Source: Homalodisca vitripennis
Taxonomy: Eukaryota > Arthropoda > Insecta > Hemiptera > Cicadellidae
Direction of reading: 5' to 3'
Length of the DNA: 64,000 nt
Assembly: GCF_021130785.1 (NCBI RefSeq)
Contig: NC_060214.1
Location: 45,211,001-45,275,000 of the forward strand
Shown here: piece after piece, positions 49,648 to 61,560 of the stretch
Layout of the letters: each line of letters opens with the position of its first letter
Numbering within the stretch: the stretch's first letter is position 1
Translations under genes and position numbers: made by a program
The notes under the pieces: generated by a model
Database searches by the model: none
What the model saw: the letters and a program-made list of their open reading frames with translations, nothing else
What the model was told of the DNA's origin: nothing

Positions 49648-49850
49648 AAATTTTAAAGCTTCTAGATGAACAGATAGACAGGCAGATTTACTGTCTTTTG
49701 ACTCCAAATTCAACAGGGTTCTTCTTTGGATTAAAAACTGAGGCACTAAGTATAATGTCTCTGAGACCTTTTCATATACATCTATCGCACTGAAGGACTG
49801 ATAAGATATAGACAGAGTACAGGCAGCGACAATAAACCCCTGTCGGAAGC
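49648..49850 (-). CDS. Possible exon of a membrane protein (chemoreceptor-like?)
   Basis: A 203-bp open segment bounded on the minus strand by an acceptor-like TTATTACTAG|GC and a strong donor AAATTT|GTAAGT (GTAAGT at 49642-49647). It translates to about 67 residues: a hydrophobic stretch (GFIVAACTLSISYQSF), then YEKVSETLYLVPQFL, and ends EALKF. A transmembrane helix followed by an acidic/amphipathic stretch and a terminal L-K-F just before an intron is loosely like the region before the last helix of insect gustatory receptors. The diagnostic final exon (TYhhhhhQF) was not found. Family assignment is a guess; the strongest evidence is the exon-like architecture. Confidence 0.25.
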
Positions 49851-49935
49851 CTAGTAATAAATACACATTATTAAGGTCCTCCATGAGGTTTAGTTTGTAT
49901 GTGTGTGTGTGTGTTGCATGTTTATCGATATATAA

Positions 49936-49937
<2 letters not shown>

Positions 49938-50007
<70 letters not shown>
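49938..50007. repeat. (TA)n microsatellite
   Basis: About 35 TA units with one interruption. It creates a false N-terminal extension of the neighbouring frame. A short (GT)n lies at about 49899-49914. Confidence 0.96.
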
Positions 50008-50341
50008 AAAATAATTAATAGCGTAAATTTTCATAAGTACTTCATCAAAAACATAGGTTATTTTTTACGATCGGGGTAAGAATAAGCAATGTGGTTTGAA
50101 ATTCATTACCATAGAAATGATCTTTACTGTACTAAAAATCAATTTAAATTTGTATTAAATTTAGAAGAAAAGATGTAATTTCCATTTACAGCGTAGTTAT
50201 TAGTCATTACAAAAACTGGGTACGCCTAACAGGCGGGAAATTAACCTCTATTTATATTGGCCTTCATATGTTATGGTGGCGTCTTAACCTTATACATTGT
50301 ATCTTTGGCTATTACATGGTAAATTGCATAGTTACGTTACA

Positions 50342-50536
50342 CTAAATGTCACGACAGATTTCACTGAGACTACATGCAAAAACTATATAGCTCATTCTAC
50401 TGTCGAGAGTTCCTGCGATCAGATATACAATCGGGAATACAATCTTAAAAAAAGAAGTTGAATTATCATACATATTGTTATCGTAGGAATAGAATGTCTT
50501 GAAAAGTTTAAATGAATTCATAATATTTCTCGCCAC
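50342..50536 (-). other. Open minus-strand segment, possible exon
   Basis: A 64-codon frame with a hydrophobic middle (IVFPIVYLIAG) and an acceptor-like CTTTTTTTAAG or GATCGCAG inside. No convincing donor. It might belong with the neighbouring segments at 49.7 and 51.5 kb on the same strand, but the evidence is thin. Confidence 0.15.
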
Positions 50537-51448
50537 GAGTTCCTTTTAAAATTTTTATTGATAAATTGGGGATTTTATATAAGTTTTTAAATAAAAACGT
50601 CAACACACCAGCTCACTATAAAAGTATGCTTAATTTGTTGTATTTGTTGACTACAAGTGTTAATATTTCACATGTTTAAACTCTTTATGTGTGTTTTGAG
50701 TTTGCTTACAAACGTGTCTAATATGTTCTAGTCGCAATCATGGATATAAGTAAGATAAGTGTAAAAGTATTTGCTAACGCTCAGTCACATCCCAGAAAAT
50801 GACAAACACCATAACCGCACAGAGTGTACCTCATATATTATTGAAACCTCAGGCACAATATCAAGTCCACAGGTATATTTGGTTTTAGAGATATCAACAC
50901 AAAGAGAGATAAACAAATACAGACAGACATACGTGAAATTTTACCAGCATTAGTAGTAATAACGCTTCGATAACGCTCAGCAATTGAGAACATTTCTTTC
51001 ATAATCAAAACTCCTTTATAGACAAACTTGGATAGATATTTTAAAGTCAAATATACACGAGAAAGATTACAATTAGGGGGACGGTTATATATAACAAAAT
51101 ATAGCAGATAGTTAACATATTGGTTTCACAAAAGCTTATCCTGAACCAACTTTGTAGACAGGATTTTAAACTAAATGTGTACCTAAGTAATGGTTTAAGG
51201 TATTACCAGCATGATGAGAAAGTGAATTAAATATTTTGTGTCTAAAGTAAAAAATCTAAACCTATAAACCTAATAGCCCAGTATCATCCATATATATTAA
51301 TATCCCTGTCCCTCCTTACCTGTTTGCTGAGATCCCATACAATCCTTAACGTTGCCTTATGTTGAAATAAAATCCTACTAAATGCTGTTGTACTAAAAAC
51401 GTCACATCATTATCGAGCTTTGATTTAAATAAACTAATCTAACCTTAC

Positions 51449-51614
51449 CTAAATACTCTGTGGATGTATAATTTAAAAACGTAATCATACAAAATATGGG
51501 TGAGAATGAAAAGCAATACTGAGATAGTTGCATCATTGCACCAATTTCGCCTTGTAGACTGAATCGCATGCGAGAATTATTTATGTTGTTTGAAATAAGC
51601 TTCAACAGTACAGA
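51449..51614 (-). CDS. Possible exon of a membrane protein, partly duplicated in inverted orientation
   Basis: A 166-bp open segment between a weak acceptor (CCAAACATAG|TCTG) and a good donor (TTTAG|GTAAGG, GTAAGG at 51443-51448). It encodes about 55 residues, with SVLLKLISNNINNSR early and the hydrophobic stretch YCFSFSPIFCMITFLNY later. Its 5' part (with the acceptor) lies inside the inverted repeat shared with 53095-53247. Together with 49648-49850, on the same strand, it may be part of a multi-exon membrane protein gene. Family not established. Confidence 0.22.
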
Positions 51615-51678
51615 CTATGTTTGGATTATCAATAAGGTTTGTTGAACACGATTCGGTTCTCTCAGGCGTTATAAATAT
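51521..51678 (+). repeat. Inverted repeat, left arm (about 155 bp)
   Basis: Nearly identical to the reverse complement of 53095-53247. The few differences are TTTCGCC versus TTTGCC, AAGCTTC versus AAGTTC, and TTGTTGAAC versus TTGTTTAAC. The high identity makes it a recent event compared with blocks A-G. Confidence 0.9.
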
Positions 51679-53094
51679 TGATTTACCGTCTTATTCTATA
51701 AAAATGCTAATATAAAATAATTTTAGTTTTGAATTTTAAAAATTATACGTTTACTAATACATTAATATTTTTAAAGTTAACAAAGCTATTACTCTATTCC
51801 TGAAAAAAATGATTTCATACACAATAATCTTGCCTCAATTTTAAGAGGTAAGTAAATAAATCTAAGTTTGCAGTAAACCTTACCCTACCCTACTAGTTTT
51901 ATATATAAATATCGGACAAGGCTACATAGATTTTGTTCCTCCATTATGCTAAGACTAATTAAAGATTGATTTTAAGTTTTCCATGATCTTAGTTTAAACA
52001 ATCAATGAATATATAAGAATTACAAAGGAATCATTCAACGTAACTAGCCTGTGTTGCTGAAACGTTCTAAAAATATAACTTTACATCGAGTTTAGGAGAA
52101 GTTGAGATGGGATTAAGGAAGAAAAGCAACGTGGTAATTATAATGAACATTTAACACAAAATTGGATTAATTAATAAATTTTTAAAAATAAAAATTCTAT
52201 ATAAATATACGCAGTTTTGTAATTGAGTTAGTGATTTAGGTAGTGAGTGTACGCATACCGTTTCAGTTGAACTTATAATTTGTAGAAAAATATGAACAGA
52301 GCACGACTTCTTTATAACAAACAGTCATATTTCCGGTTTCTCTTTGATTCTGCAGATGTTTTAGTTTCAATTTCTCTCTTGACCTTTACCAATTTTTTTA
52401 AAATTTCTCTTATTACATTAATTTATTAACGAGACCCAGCTAATAATATTACGAGTATCTATTCGGTTTTTGTTACAACCACTAACACAAGTCCCAACTG
52501 GTTCAATAAACTATAAAAGCCTGATTGTTAAAGAATATGGAAAGAAGAACTTTCAACAGTTTCTCCATTTTTTAGTATCATAAAACAATAACTGGCTGTT
52601 ATTCTGTTCATGGATAAATTGGAATAAATGTTTCCTAAAGGGTTTAATGTTTTCTCTCCGGTCTAGAGCTCAACCAAATACAAATTGGCATTTCCAACGT
52701 GTTTTCCTAGTGTCACGTTATTAGAGCGTAAAAGTATAACAGTTGTCATAATAAAAGTGATATTTTAGATCAATAAATTTAAATTTTTAGTAAATGAAAT
52801 TTAAGCTGTAGTTAATTGAAATCACTGATTAAGTAAATTTCTACCCATAAAGGTTTCAGAGAAAAACTAGTGTTAGTTGTAATTTATTTTTATTCATAGG
52901 AAGATTAAGATATCGTATTGCAACCAGCACTTGTTTTACAATAATAATAAAAGAAAGATTTTTACATTTTTTTTATGAAATAAATATTGCTTAGACAAAT
53001 GGAAACCTCCAATTTTAATGAAAATCTTTCTAATTTATTATGAATTTCCTTAAAATAACCACGTTCAGTATAGGACATATTCCCTATGTGATAT
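51679..53094. other. Spacer between inverted-repeat arms, no gene seen
   Basis: About 1.4 kb of AT-rich DNA with no ORF of note and no transposase-like sequence. Confidence 0.55.
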
Positions 53095-53247
53095 ATATTT
53101 ATAACGCCTGAGAGAACCGAATCGTGTTAAACAAACCTTATTGATAATCCAAACATAGTCTGTACTGTTGAACTTATTTCAAACAACATAAATAATTCTC
53201 GCATGCGATTCAGTCTACAAGGCAAATTGGTGCAATGATGCAACTAT
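53095..53247 (+). repeat. Inverted repeat, right arm
   Basis: Reverse-complement copy of 51521-51678, ending within the possible exon (at GATGCAACTATC). The sequence beyond it is unrelated and GC-richer (53250-53390). No target-site duplication was found at the outer edges. Confidence 0.9.
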
Positions 53248-53950
53248 CGCTCTCGGCTGACTAATCCAGTTGGGTCGCAAGGCCTTGGTCACTAACTGCC
53301 TTCACATGTCAGTTTTTGAACCTGACCATGTGACATAGTGGGCGTTGCGAGGAACGCCTTGCCAATTGGTCACAAGTCATCACAAATCTAGGAAACATTC
53401 ATTACATTTTACAAGCAATGAAAATCTTTATTTTTACGTTTTGTTTTGTTGTTTTTATTTACTTACTACCAGTTATCCAGAGCTTCGCACACAATGTGAT
53501 TAAAACAAAGAAAAAACGAGCGTATTATTTTTAATTAGCACTAAATACAATCCTGAGAAAGATATCCTACAATTTTGACCTAATTTAGGTTAAAGTTTAG
53601 AGGTACGGCCATGAATTTGGAGATTCTTACTGTTTTTGTACAAGTTTCTCCGAAATTTCTCGCCTTTCTCTTCAATGTTTCATGATATGTTAAAGAAATT
53701 GCTCCAGCGATCTTGGTAACAGTTGAACTATTTTAGGCCAGTGAGAAGAAATCCTAAGTAGGAATAGAGGTTGGTTGTACTCTAAAGCCTTAGATTTTCA
53801 GTTAAAACACTTGTGATGGCTTTTTCCCTGTAATTACCAACGAAACAACCCGAGTATAAGAAAAGCTTCTGAACGTAACAATAAATTTGTAAAGTGTAAC
53901 TGACTGTGACATATGAATAACAAGAACATCTTATATCATCTGTTTAAATG
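53248..53950. other. No gene seen; GC-richer segment at 53250-53390
   Basis: The GC-richer stretch contains GGTCGCAAGGCCTTGG and GCGTTGCGAGGAACGCC, each with short self-complementarity. I could not assign it. Confidence 0.4.
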
Positions 53951-54207
53951 ATGCAGTGTAGCCAATGGCGCAGTGTAGTGGGTACGGCGGTTATCGCAAG
54001 ATAACCAGATCAAGCAACGCCGAGCGTGGCTGCTGCTTGGACAGGTGACCGCTGAGCGACCCTGTCCTTGCAAGCGGCCCGCCTGCCCGGCCATTGGTGG
54101 TGGTTCGGAAGTCACCTTTAAGCCGTTGGTCCCCAGGTTAAGTGTTAGAGAGGGCTTCTTAGCCCTAACTTCGCCTGGTAAAATAAGACATTCTTTACTT
54201 TTTTACT
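53951..54207 (+). mobile_element. SINE with a 5S rRNA-like promoter head (SINE3-type)
   Basis: Flanked by TTTAAATG at 53943-53950 and 54208-54215, a plausible 8-bp target-site duplication. The head resembles the internal control region of 5S rRNA: AAGCAACGCCGAGCGTGG (box A and intermediate element) and GCTTGGACAGGTGACCGC (box C) around 54011-54053. The 3' part (about 54100-54207) has GGTGGTTCGGAAGTCACC, GGTCCCCAG, the hairpin GGGCTTCTTAGCCC, CCTAACTTCGCC and an A/T-rich end. The same tail appears at 15000-15115 and 8965-9040 on the minus strand, so it is a mobile family. RNA polymerase III transcription and LINE-dependent retroposition are inferred from the family type. Confidence 0.75.
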
Positions 54208-54215
54208 TTTAAATG

Positions 54216-56045
54216 TGTATACGTTATTATTTATACGAGTATACAAAAATATAATGGTGTCTTCGATGTGTTCGTGCCTGTGCGTTACTCCATCACCTAA
54301 AAACTACTTGTCCGATTGTATTAAAACGTTAGATGGACATTATTAGGGTCCCTGCAAACGTATAGGCATTTTCCATTTTATAAAATTGTGTGTTGATTGT
54401 TACCAAATTGATTTATAACGAAATAACGGAGATAAATTCGAGGTAATTAACAGTAATTCAAAAACTCTTCCACTCTCCGACCGAGGGCTCCAAAACGCTA
54501 CTTTTAAATTAAGCCAGATCAGAGGTTAGCGATATTTTTCAGTGATTAATACCTAACCCAGGAGTGTTTAGATTGCCATTAAAAGGATTATGTCCACGAT
54601 TTCCCTGTGTTTTAATAGGACATTGAATGCAAAACCACTTGTAAATGCTACTACTTCATAATATTCTGGATTTGTAGAAGACGTTAAAATACTTTTACTG
54701 TCTGCTTATAAATCCAAAAAGGAAGACTGCAAGACCAGTAGGACGTAGCCCTAAGGGATTAATTAAAATAATAATAGGCCCTTATGTTAACCAGGGAATA
54801 ATAATATACATGAGCGTTTTCTTTATAGAAGGTCAATTATTTTTTACGTGCTTAATATAAACTAATTATTAAATGACTAAAAGAAAAATTAAAAAAAATT
54901 GATTATTATTTATTCACTTTTTTATATTCAATTTGTATAATTAATCCTAAATTGTTAGGTTTCATATATTGTATCATAAATATTAGACTAACAGTGGATG
55001 TTGTGACGGAGAATTTAAAAGCATCATAACTGGCAAATCACACATGGGTATGAATAAAAGTGATTTAGTTTCAAAAACTCATTATGCATAACGCTGAGTA
55101 AGCAAGATAAGGGCAAAGCATCCTTACAGAGTTACGGATACGTACAGCACTTATTCTACTTTACCTCTTGTGGAAACTGTTTAAGTATCGAGATGTTTTT
55201 CTTATCATGCCCGTACACGTAAGTAATATGCAGTATAACAACAACTAATTCACAGTGAGAACACTGGCATTACTTGTTGGTATTGGTTAGATTATCCTTT
55301 CATTAAAAGCTATTAGTTTAAAATTGTTCTACACCTTTATCAAAAATTGTGAGCAAGTACTTCAGAGAAAATTACCGAATATGGAAAAAAGCAATTACCT
55401 ATACAGTGATTAATATATTCCCTTTAAAATCGCAATCCATTAAACAATCGTTGGTATTAAATTAATATATTTTCTTTTGAAATAAAATAATTAATTTCGG
55501 ATAGTTTAACATTATTTATACTACAATTTTTGTATAGAATACAGTAACAAATATTAATATTAACCCTAAAAACATTACAACCATATTTTACTATAGGTAT
55601 TATTTAGATGTATTTCCTTTTCTAGTTATACACATTTTATTTCTATGTATGAGAAATTAACTATGCATGGATTTTAAAACTGAAATCACCATTTATTATA
55701 CAGGACATTATACTTTTATTCACCTCATATTTTCCCAGAAACAACAATTATACCATATAATTTGCTTATATATTTAAAATCTTACCAAATGAATCTCTGA
55801 TAGAGTATTTTACACAAATATCGTATATCGTCCCTACATTAAAACATCCATTTAACCCTTTCACGCCCTATATTTTAGATTGAGGAATATCAAGTACTAA
55901 CACGATCTTATTAACCTGACAGTCGCCCTATTTTCAGTAAAACCCTAATATTTATGTCCATAATATGTATTGTAGTTGGTCTTGAATTAAAAATATTTCT
56001 GAACTTTAAATACAGTAAAAGATTCAAAACGTTTATGTCATTTTA
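54216..56045. other. AT-rich DNA, possible transposon remnant near 54290-54540
   Basis: The phrase AACTACTTGTCCGATTGTAT near 54303 is similar in style to motifs seen in many insect transposons, but I see no ends or reading frame. The rest shows nothing. Confidence 0.4.
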
Positions 56046-56320
56046 GACTCACCAGTTGCTGGTAGTACGCGGATGGAGAGCGGTCGAGAACGCGCACTCA
56101 GATGTTACTGGGAGTCTGTTGTGGATAGTTCTATGTTGAGGCAGCGCGTGTTGAGGCAGCGCGGCACGTCGTCTTCCCAATACCGGTTTGGCTTCTCCGT
56201 GCTAGTCACCTTGGACTCCACCAGCACATGTCATAGTATAATGACTACTCCATCTGCTACGCTGTATTCCCCACTTTCCTGCCTCATTCACGATAGTGGT
56301 TACAACTTCCTCATCCAGTG
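56046..56320 (-). other. GC-rich island with a strong minus-strand splice donor, possible exon
   Basis: A sudden rise in GC over about 270 bp. On the minus strand it ends with CAACTG|GTGAGT, a strong 5' splice site near 56050. One minus frame stays open for about 40 codons (VESKVTSTEKPNRYWEDD, then PRCLNTRCLNIEL); another near the donor is also open for about 26 codons. The plus strand has an 82-codon ATG frame (56073-56321) containing LRQRVLRQRG from a local GTTGAGGCAGCGCG duplication. I cannot decide whether it is a coding exon, a 5' UTR exon or a promoter island. Confidence 0.3.
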
Positions 56321-57780
56321 ACGGATCTATTGATGAACATGGGGGGATTTGACGGCAAGAGCCCAGTTACTGTCAATTTTGTTGATAGATATTTTCGTGT
56401 ATATTAAACTGTTTGGAGGAGAAAATGGAATATTCCAATCCCCCTTGTAGCAATACTTAGGATTAAAAGGTCAAATTCTTAGAATTTAAAGCTTTTAAAA
56501 TTTGTTTTAGTGGTTTTATCTGTAAATCCGTGGATGTTTTCTAGCTAGTATTGCGTTAACGAAATAAAGAGATGCACTTTACAGACTGATCAAGGATTAG
56601 AAATGTACGAGGTGGTGTTCGGTACAACAGATAGCCTACTGATGCAACAGATTTGTTATTTTTTTGGTATTGCAACTGCTGTTTAATACAGATTAAAGCG
56701 TATTTTGATAATGGATGGATGGAATCGCGTGATTAACTTGATTATTGACTTTTTCAAAGTACAAGATTTGGATCTATTTGAGTGTTTAATTACTGTACAT
56801 AAACGACAGAAAACGATGTTAAATTTAAGTGCTGGAAATGGTCCAAAAATTCTGAAATAAAAAAGTGCCTTATAGGACAACTTACTTACAACTGAACTAA
56901 TAATAACAACATGTATTTCACTAGAACTATTCAAACTATTTTACATTGGGTACTGGCTTGCGAAACAGCAACACAGAATGTTTGTCGAAGATAAATATAC
57001 CACATATACCCACTGGACACTTGAAATATACTGGCCCCACTGCTACAAAACGAGTAGTTTCATCAACATTTTTCTTTCTATATTTGTTCACCCTTCACTG
57101 TAACGTAATCATCAACCATTAACTGAAAGGGACGTTTTTTAAATTGATTTTAAGATAATAAAGGTTATTGGGATTTTACAAGTAGGCCTATCTCTTTGTG
57201 GTCACTTTCCGAAATTACTACATTACAGGTGAAAATATGGTGGTAGCAAATATTGGAACGATTTCTAAATATGTGATTACCATTTAATTCTGTGATTGAA
57301 ATATTCGTAAATTTAAAGTTTCTTACCTTATCCAAAACCTACAATTCCATAGTCAGGTTTAAGTTTTAATAGTGTTGCCGACTAATGAATTAGCTATGAA
57401 ATAATAAATTTATATCATTAGTAGTCATCTATTAATAGGTTTGTATGAGTAAATTTGCATTTTGGAATAGTTTCACGAGTCTTCTGTATAAATGCATTTA
57501 GAGATTGTTTTATATATCAACAATCATAAATTTAATGAATTAGCAAACATTTTTGTCAGTATCTTTGTGCCTTTTTGGGATACATCCTAGCATAGCTTAC
57601 GTTATTCGTAAACTATTTCCACAGTTAAAAAATTTTTTTTCAGTTTTAATTATTTGATTTAAAATTTACCAGAAACAAAATAACTGAAAAAAGTACATAC
57701 AACCTTATTGTTATAAGTACTTCACAAGTATCAAAGTATCAACTTCTTAGCTTGTAGGCTCCAACAAAGACATAATCAGG
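56321..57780. other. AT-rich DNA, no gene seen
   Basis: The 83-codon minus ORF at 56683-56934 has no recognisable motif. Confidence 0.5.
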
Positions 57781-57955
57781 TATAAATTACTTTTACAAGA
57801 AGTTAGCTATAATCATTATATAGGTGAATTATTGATATGACGGAGACATCTTTACCTCTGCCTATTTCAGCTTGCTGCTCATAGTCTGTAGGGTCATGGA
57901 ATTTTCTTATATGAAAATATCGCTAAGAAAAGTGTCCTTAGTTAAGGATGAGCCT
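57781..57955 (+). repeat. Direct repeat, copy 1 (175 bp)
   Basis: Matches 58259-58433 over 175 bp without gaps. Only two substitutions were seen (TCATTATATAGG versus TCATTTTATAGG, and TATATGAAAA versus TATATCAAAA). The period is 478 bp and the intervening 303 bp are not repeated. No terminal inverted repeats or poly(A) end mark it as a known element. Confidence 0.95.
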
Positions 57956-58258
57956 TTTTTCTTCAGATTTTGTTCCTTCAGGCCCACTCATTGTAGAAAC
58001 ACCCAGTCCCTTACATCAGTGTGCTCTTAATAATCCCTTGTGTTGCTGAAGTTCCATAGTGTCCTCAAAGAACTGATTACTATGGTGTAATCACGTAGAA
58101 ATATTATTGACTACCAACCGCTTAAAAAGTGCTAATCTCGTCAACTAAATAATAATAAAAGTATAAAAAATTGCATCACTTGTTAGGAACATAACCACGT
58201 TTGTTACAATTATAAAATTTCAAATGAAACTGCAAAGTCATTTGCAAAACTAAAAACA

Positions 58259-58433
58259 TATAAATTACTTTTACAAGAAGTTAGCTATAATCATTTTATA
58301 GGTGAATTATTGATATGACGGAGACATCTTTACCTCTGCCTATTTCAGCTTGCTGCTCATAGTCTGTAGGGTCATGGAATTTTCTTATATCAAAATATCG
58401 CTAAGAAAAGTGTCCTTAGTTAAGGATGAGCCT
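58259..58433 (+). repeat. Direct repeat, copy 2 (175 bp)
   Basis: See copy 1. Both end at AAGGATGAGCCT, and the flanking sequences are unrelated. Confidence 0.95.
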
Positions 58434-61400
58434 ATAAAGCCTATCATTAGAAATTAACAAACAAACGTAATTTAGCTTATAACATATAATTAGTAAAGTA
58501 AACACGTATACGTGTTGCGTATATGGCTTTAAAAATGAAAATTAACAGTTTCTCTATACAAATGATAAAATATCATCTGAGAAACAATAATACATCAGTA
58601 TAATAAAATGATGTAATATAAGATTTACTTAAAATCGAAGAGGAAAATAAGAAAAAAAGAACAGAGAAGTAGGAAGGAAGAGGCCTAATCATACACGCAC
58701 TATTCATTTTCACTAGTCACTCTCGAGCCCTACCAACTGTTGAGATCATCCAATGAAGCACTAAACCTCATGTGAAGAAAACTGATTCTGGTGTTTGGAT
58801 ATAGTTGTTCTGTTGTGAGGAGTTCACAACGAAGACATACTATAAAATAAAGATAAGCAAACGTAAAAATTACCCTTACAGAAGAAGTAAAATAGATACC
58901 TTACGTGAAAATATATTACTGTAACGATTGTATATTAAACAAATATTTAGCTTGTTTCATACATATTTAACTGGGATTAGTACAGAATTTACAGAAGAAC
59001 CACAAACCAAAATCTCGTGTATTGTTTTTACCCAGCTGGGGTCACTTCTGACTATTTATACCTTCAAGTTAAACCAACACTGGGCCCAGCAAGAACCGAT
59101 GTGCCACATAAATCTTTGCAACTTACGGATGTCCAGGAGCGGCGCATTACTAAACGTACATGTCAAGACTCTGGTGTGCAACAGTAATTCGATGGGTCTA
59201 GTCTACTGTGGTATATGACTTTTGGAGTTAGTAGGGTTTGTTCCATAGGTGTCAAGGGTTCTTGATGCTCTAGACATAGGGATATGTCACCTCCTGCCTG
59301 CTTTGACTGGAGACGCTGTAAAAAAGCTGGCTTTCCAGTCTTTATATGTGATTTGACTTAAGATTATTGCTCTAAATTCCTACTCATCGATCTTGATAGA
59401 AGGCTGCCTCTACACCTAACTTTATCCATCAAGAATATCCTGTAACTCCGCAAGCAGCGCAAGGATCCTTATAAGGTGCAATTTTTAAGCTTCTTGGAAA
59501 ACGAAGAACAAAAACAACATTAGTTGTTGTTATTTTATTCACTGCCCTTGATTGTTTCCTTAAATTGAAGTCATGGTGGAATGGTTTTTTTTAATCACAC
59601 TAATGGCCAATCATTCAGTTTTTGTTCCTTCATCAACTGTAAATATGCCGTCCACAATGTATAAAGAAACCAAATTCAATACCTTACATGTTTAAATTCC
59701 TATTTAAGTTCATTAATTAATTTCCATAATACACTTATTAGTTGACCTGTTGCAACGATTTTAAATTAAGAGGATGTTTTAATTTAGTTATGTTTTCACT
59801 GTATAAGTTGTATTAAATAGATGATATTGATTAAATTAATGAAACTTATGGTCGTGCTGTCATAACGTAACATTTACACAGGACATTTGATTACATTGAA
59901 CCTGATCTTTCAACTAATACTATACAACTGTACAGACCAAGATGAGTCTTTTGCTGCTTTAGAGACCTATGGGTTGTAGCCTTGATGGTTTTTTTTTTAA
60001 TTAACAAGAGAACTTTATTCCTATCAGGTCCTCTAAAAATATTTGTATAAAATTTCAATACGGTCGGTTTAATAGTTTACACGTGAAATTAAAACAAACG
60101 AACAATGGCATTTTTGCTTTTAAACTACTATTAGGATTATGAATTGGCTTTTATTTTATAAAAACGCTTAATATCATGAATTTAAATGAGGTATACAAAT
60201 AAACTACAATAAAACAAAAACTTACTAATTTGGACATACGTTTTTTAGAACAGACACAATGTTTATTTATAAACATAATCTGTTATCTAATGTGGTATCT
60301 TTGTTCGTATAATTGTGTTGACTCACATAAATGTTGAAGTCAAGTAGCTGCCGCAGTAATGGTTAACCGCAGCTACATGAATGTATCTCTCTAGCATTAT
60401 CTCTAGCAAACAGCTGTTTCCTTATTGGCTCGAGGTTAATAGAGTACTTGTGATGTAGAATTTCGTGCTTCAACCATGCTTTGTAACAGGCTTTTGTTTA
60501 TAAACATTTTAGAGATAGTTTAGGAGTATTGACGGAATAAATTAGAGATATAAATTTGTACATGTTGACAAAATGGACACGTAGATAATTTGAAACTTCA
60601 CAGAAAGTTTATTTATCAATTTTAAAATCTATGACGTAACTAAAGGAGTTTTTATGAAAATTCAACATGACACAGCCTCTGAATTTATTACAAGACTTTC
60701 CATCAATTTAAACATTGATGTTTATTAGTCAGTATTGTGTCACATTTTAGCTGTAAGTATCTTATAAGCCTTATTGATACTTCAGTTTTTTTTTTTTAAT
60801 TTACTACAATGTACTGTTAAAACTGAAGTTTGCGCATTGATTATGGGTTTCTTCATTAATTGACCTCAGTACACATTGACAGTACTGCAACATAAAATAC
60901 AAAACTGCATAGACGTCACAACAAGAAGAAATATTATTTTTAAATGTATAACTGGAAGACAGACAGACAAGCGAGTGTCCACATAAATCATCACTTTAAT
61001 AAGGAGCTGTCACCTAGGCGCTTCTTGGCTGAGCCACTTTTTCTTCTCGCGTCATGAAAAGTTTTAATTAATCGACCAGGCTTTATCAGAGCCCCGAAAG
61101 TAAACTTGGCGAACATTCAATAAAAAGTAGACTTAATTAATGGGGTAACGTGTTATTAGGTTTTTGCAAGACCTATACATTTTTGTATATAACAATAATA
61201 ATTACTGTTTTATTCTTACGAATATATTTGACAAACGTAATATTGGAAAGGTTAATTTAAGAGTTTTGAATTGGGTTTTTACAACATTATCTTAATGTGC
61301 TGACTACTTAAGGCAAACAATGATTTGTGGTCTTATCATTAAATATTACAAACTATAAACAAGCATACTTTTAAAATAATATGGCTCGGAGAATAGTGAT

Positions 61401-61480
61401 TCAAACACTTTTAGGAGTTATCGTGAGATAGATGACAGTTTCATTCTAGTTTAATTTGTGCATTTAATTATGCTTTTCTC
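58434..61480. other. AT-rich DNA, no gene recognised
   Basis: The 96-codon ORF at 58928-59218 lies in a somewhat GC-richer stretch (59000-59480) but has no motif. On the minus strand TATAAATA occurs near 59057, without an initiator at the right distance. 60340-60470 is mildly GC-richer and unexplained. Confidence 0.45.
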
Positions 61481-61560
61481 TTTTTTCAGGTACTTTTCGA
61501 ACTACTTCTTAAATGCAATAAAGCCTAAGTACTTTAGAGATATACATATTGATATCATTT
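61471..61560 (+). other. Possible 3' splice site and short terminal exon
   Basis: A strong pyrimidine tract and acceptor, TGCTTTTCTCTTTTTTCAG (AG at 61488-61489), is followed within about 30 bp by AATAAA. One frame then stays open for about 30 codons (YFSNYFLNAIKPKYF...). It could be the last exon of a plus-strand gene, but no partner donor was identified, and such sites arise often by chance in AT-rich DNA. Confidence 0.2.
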
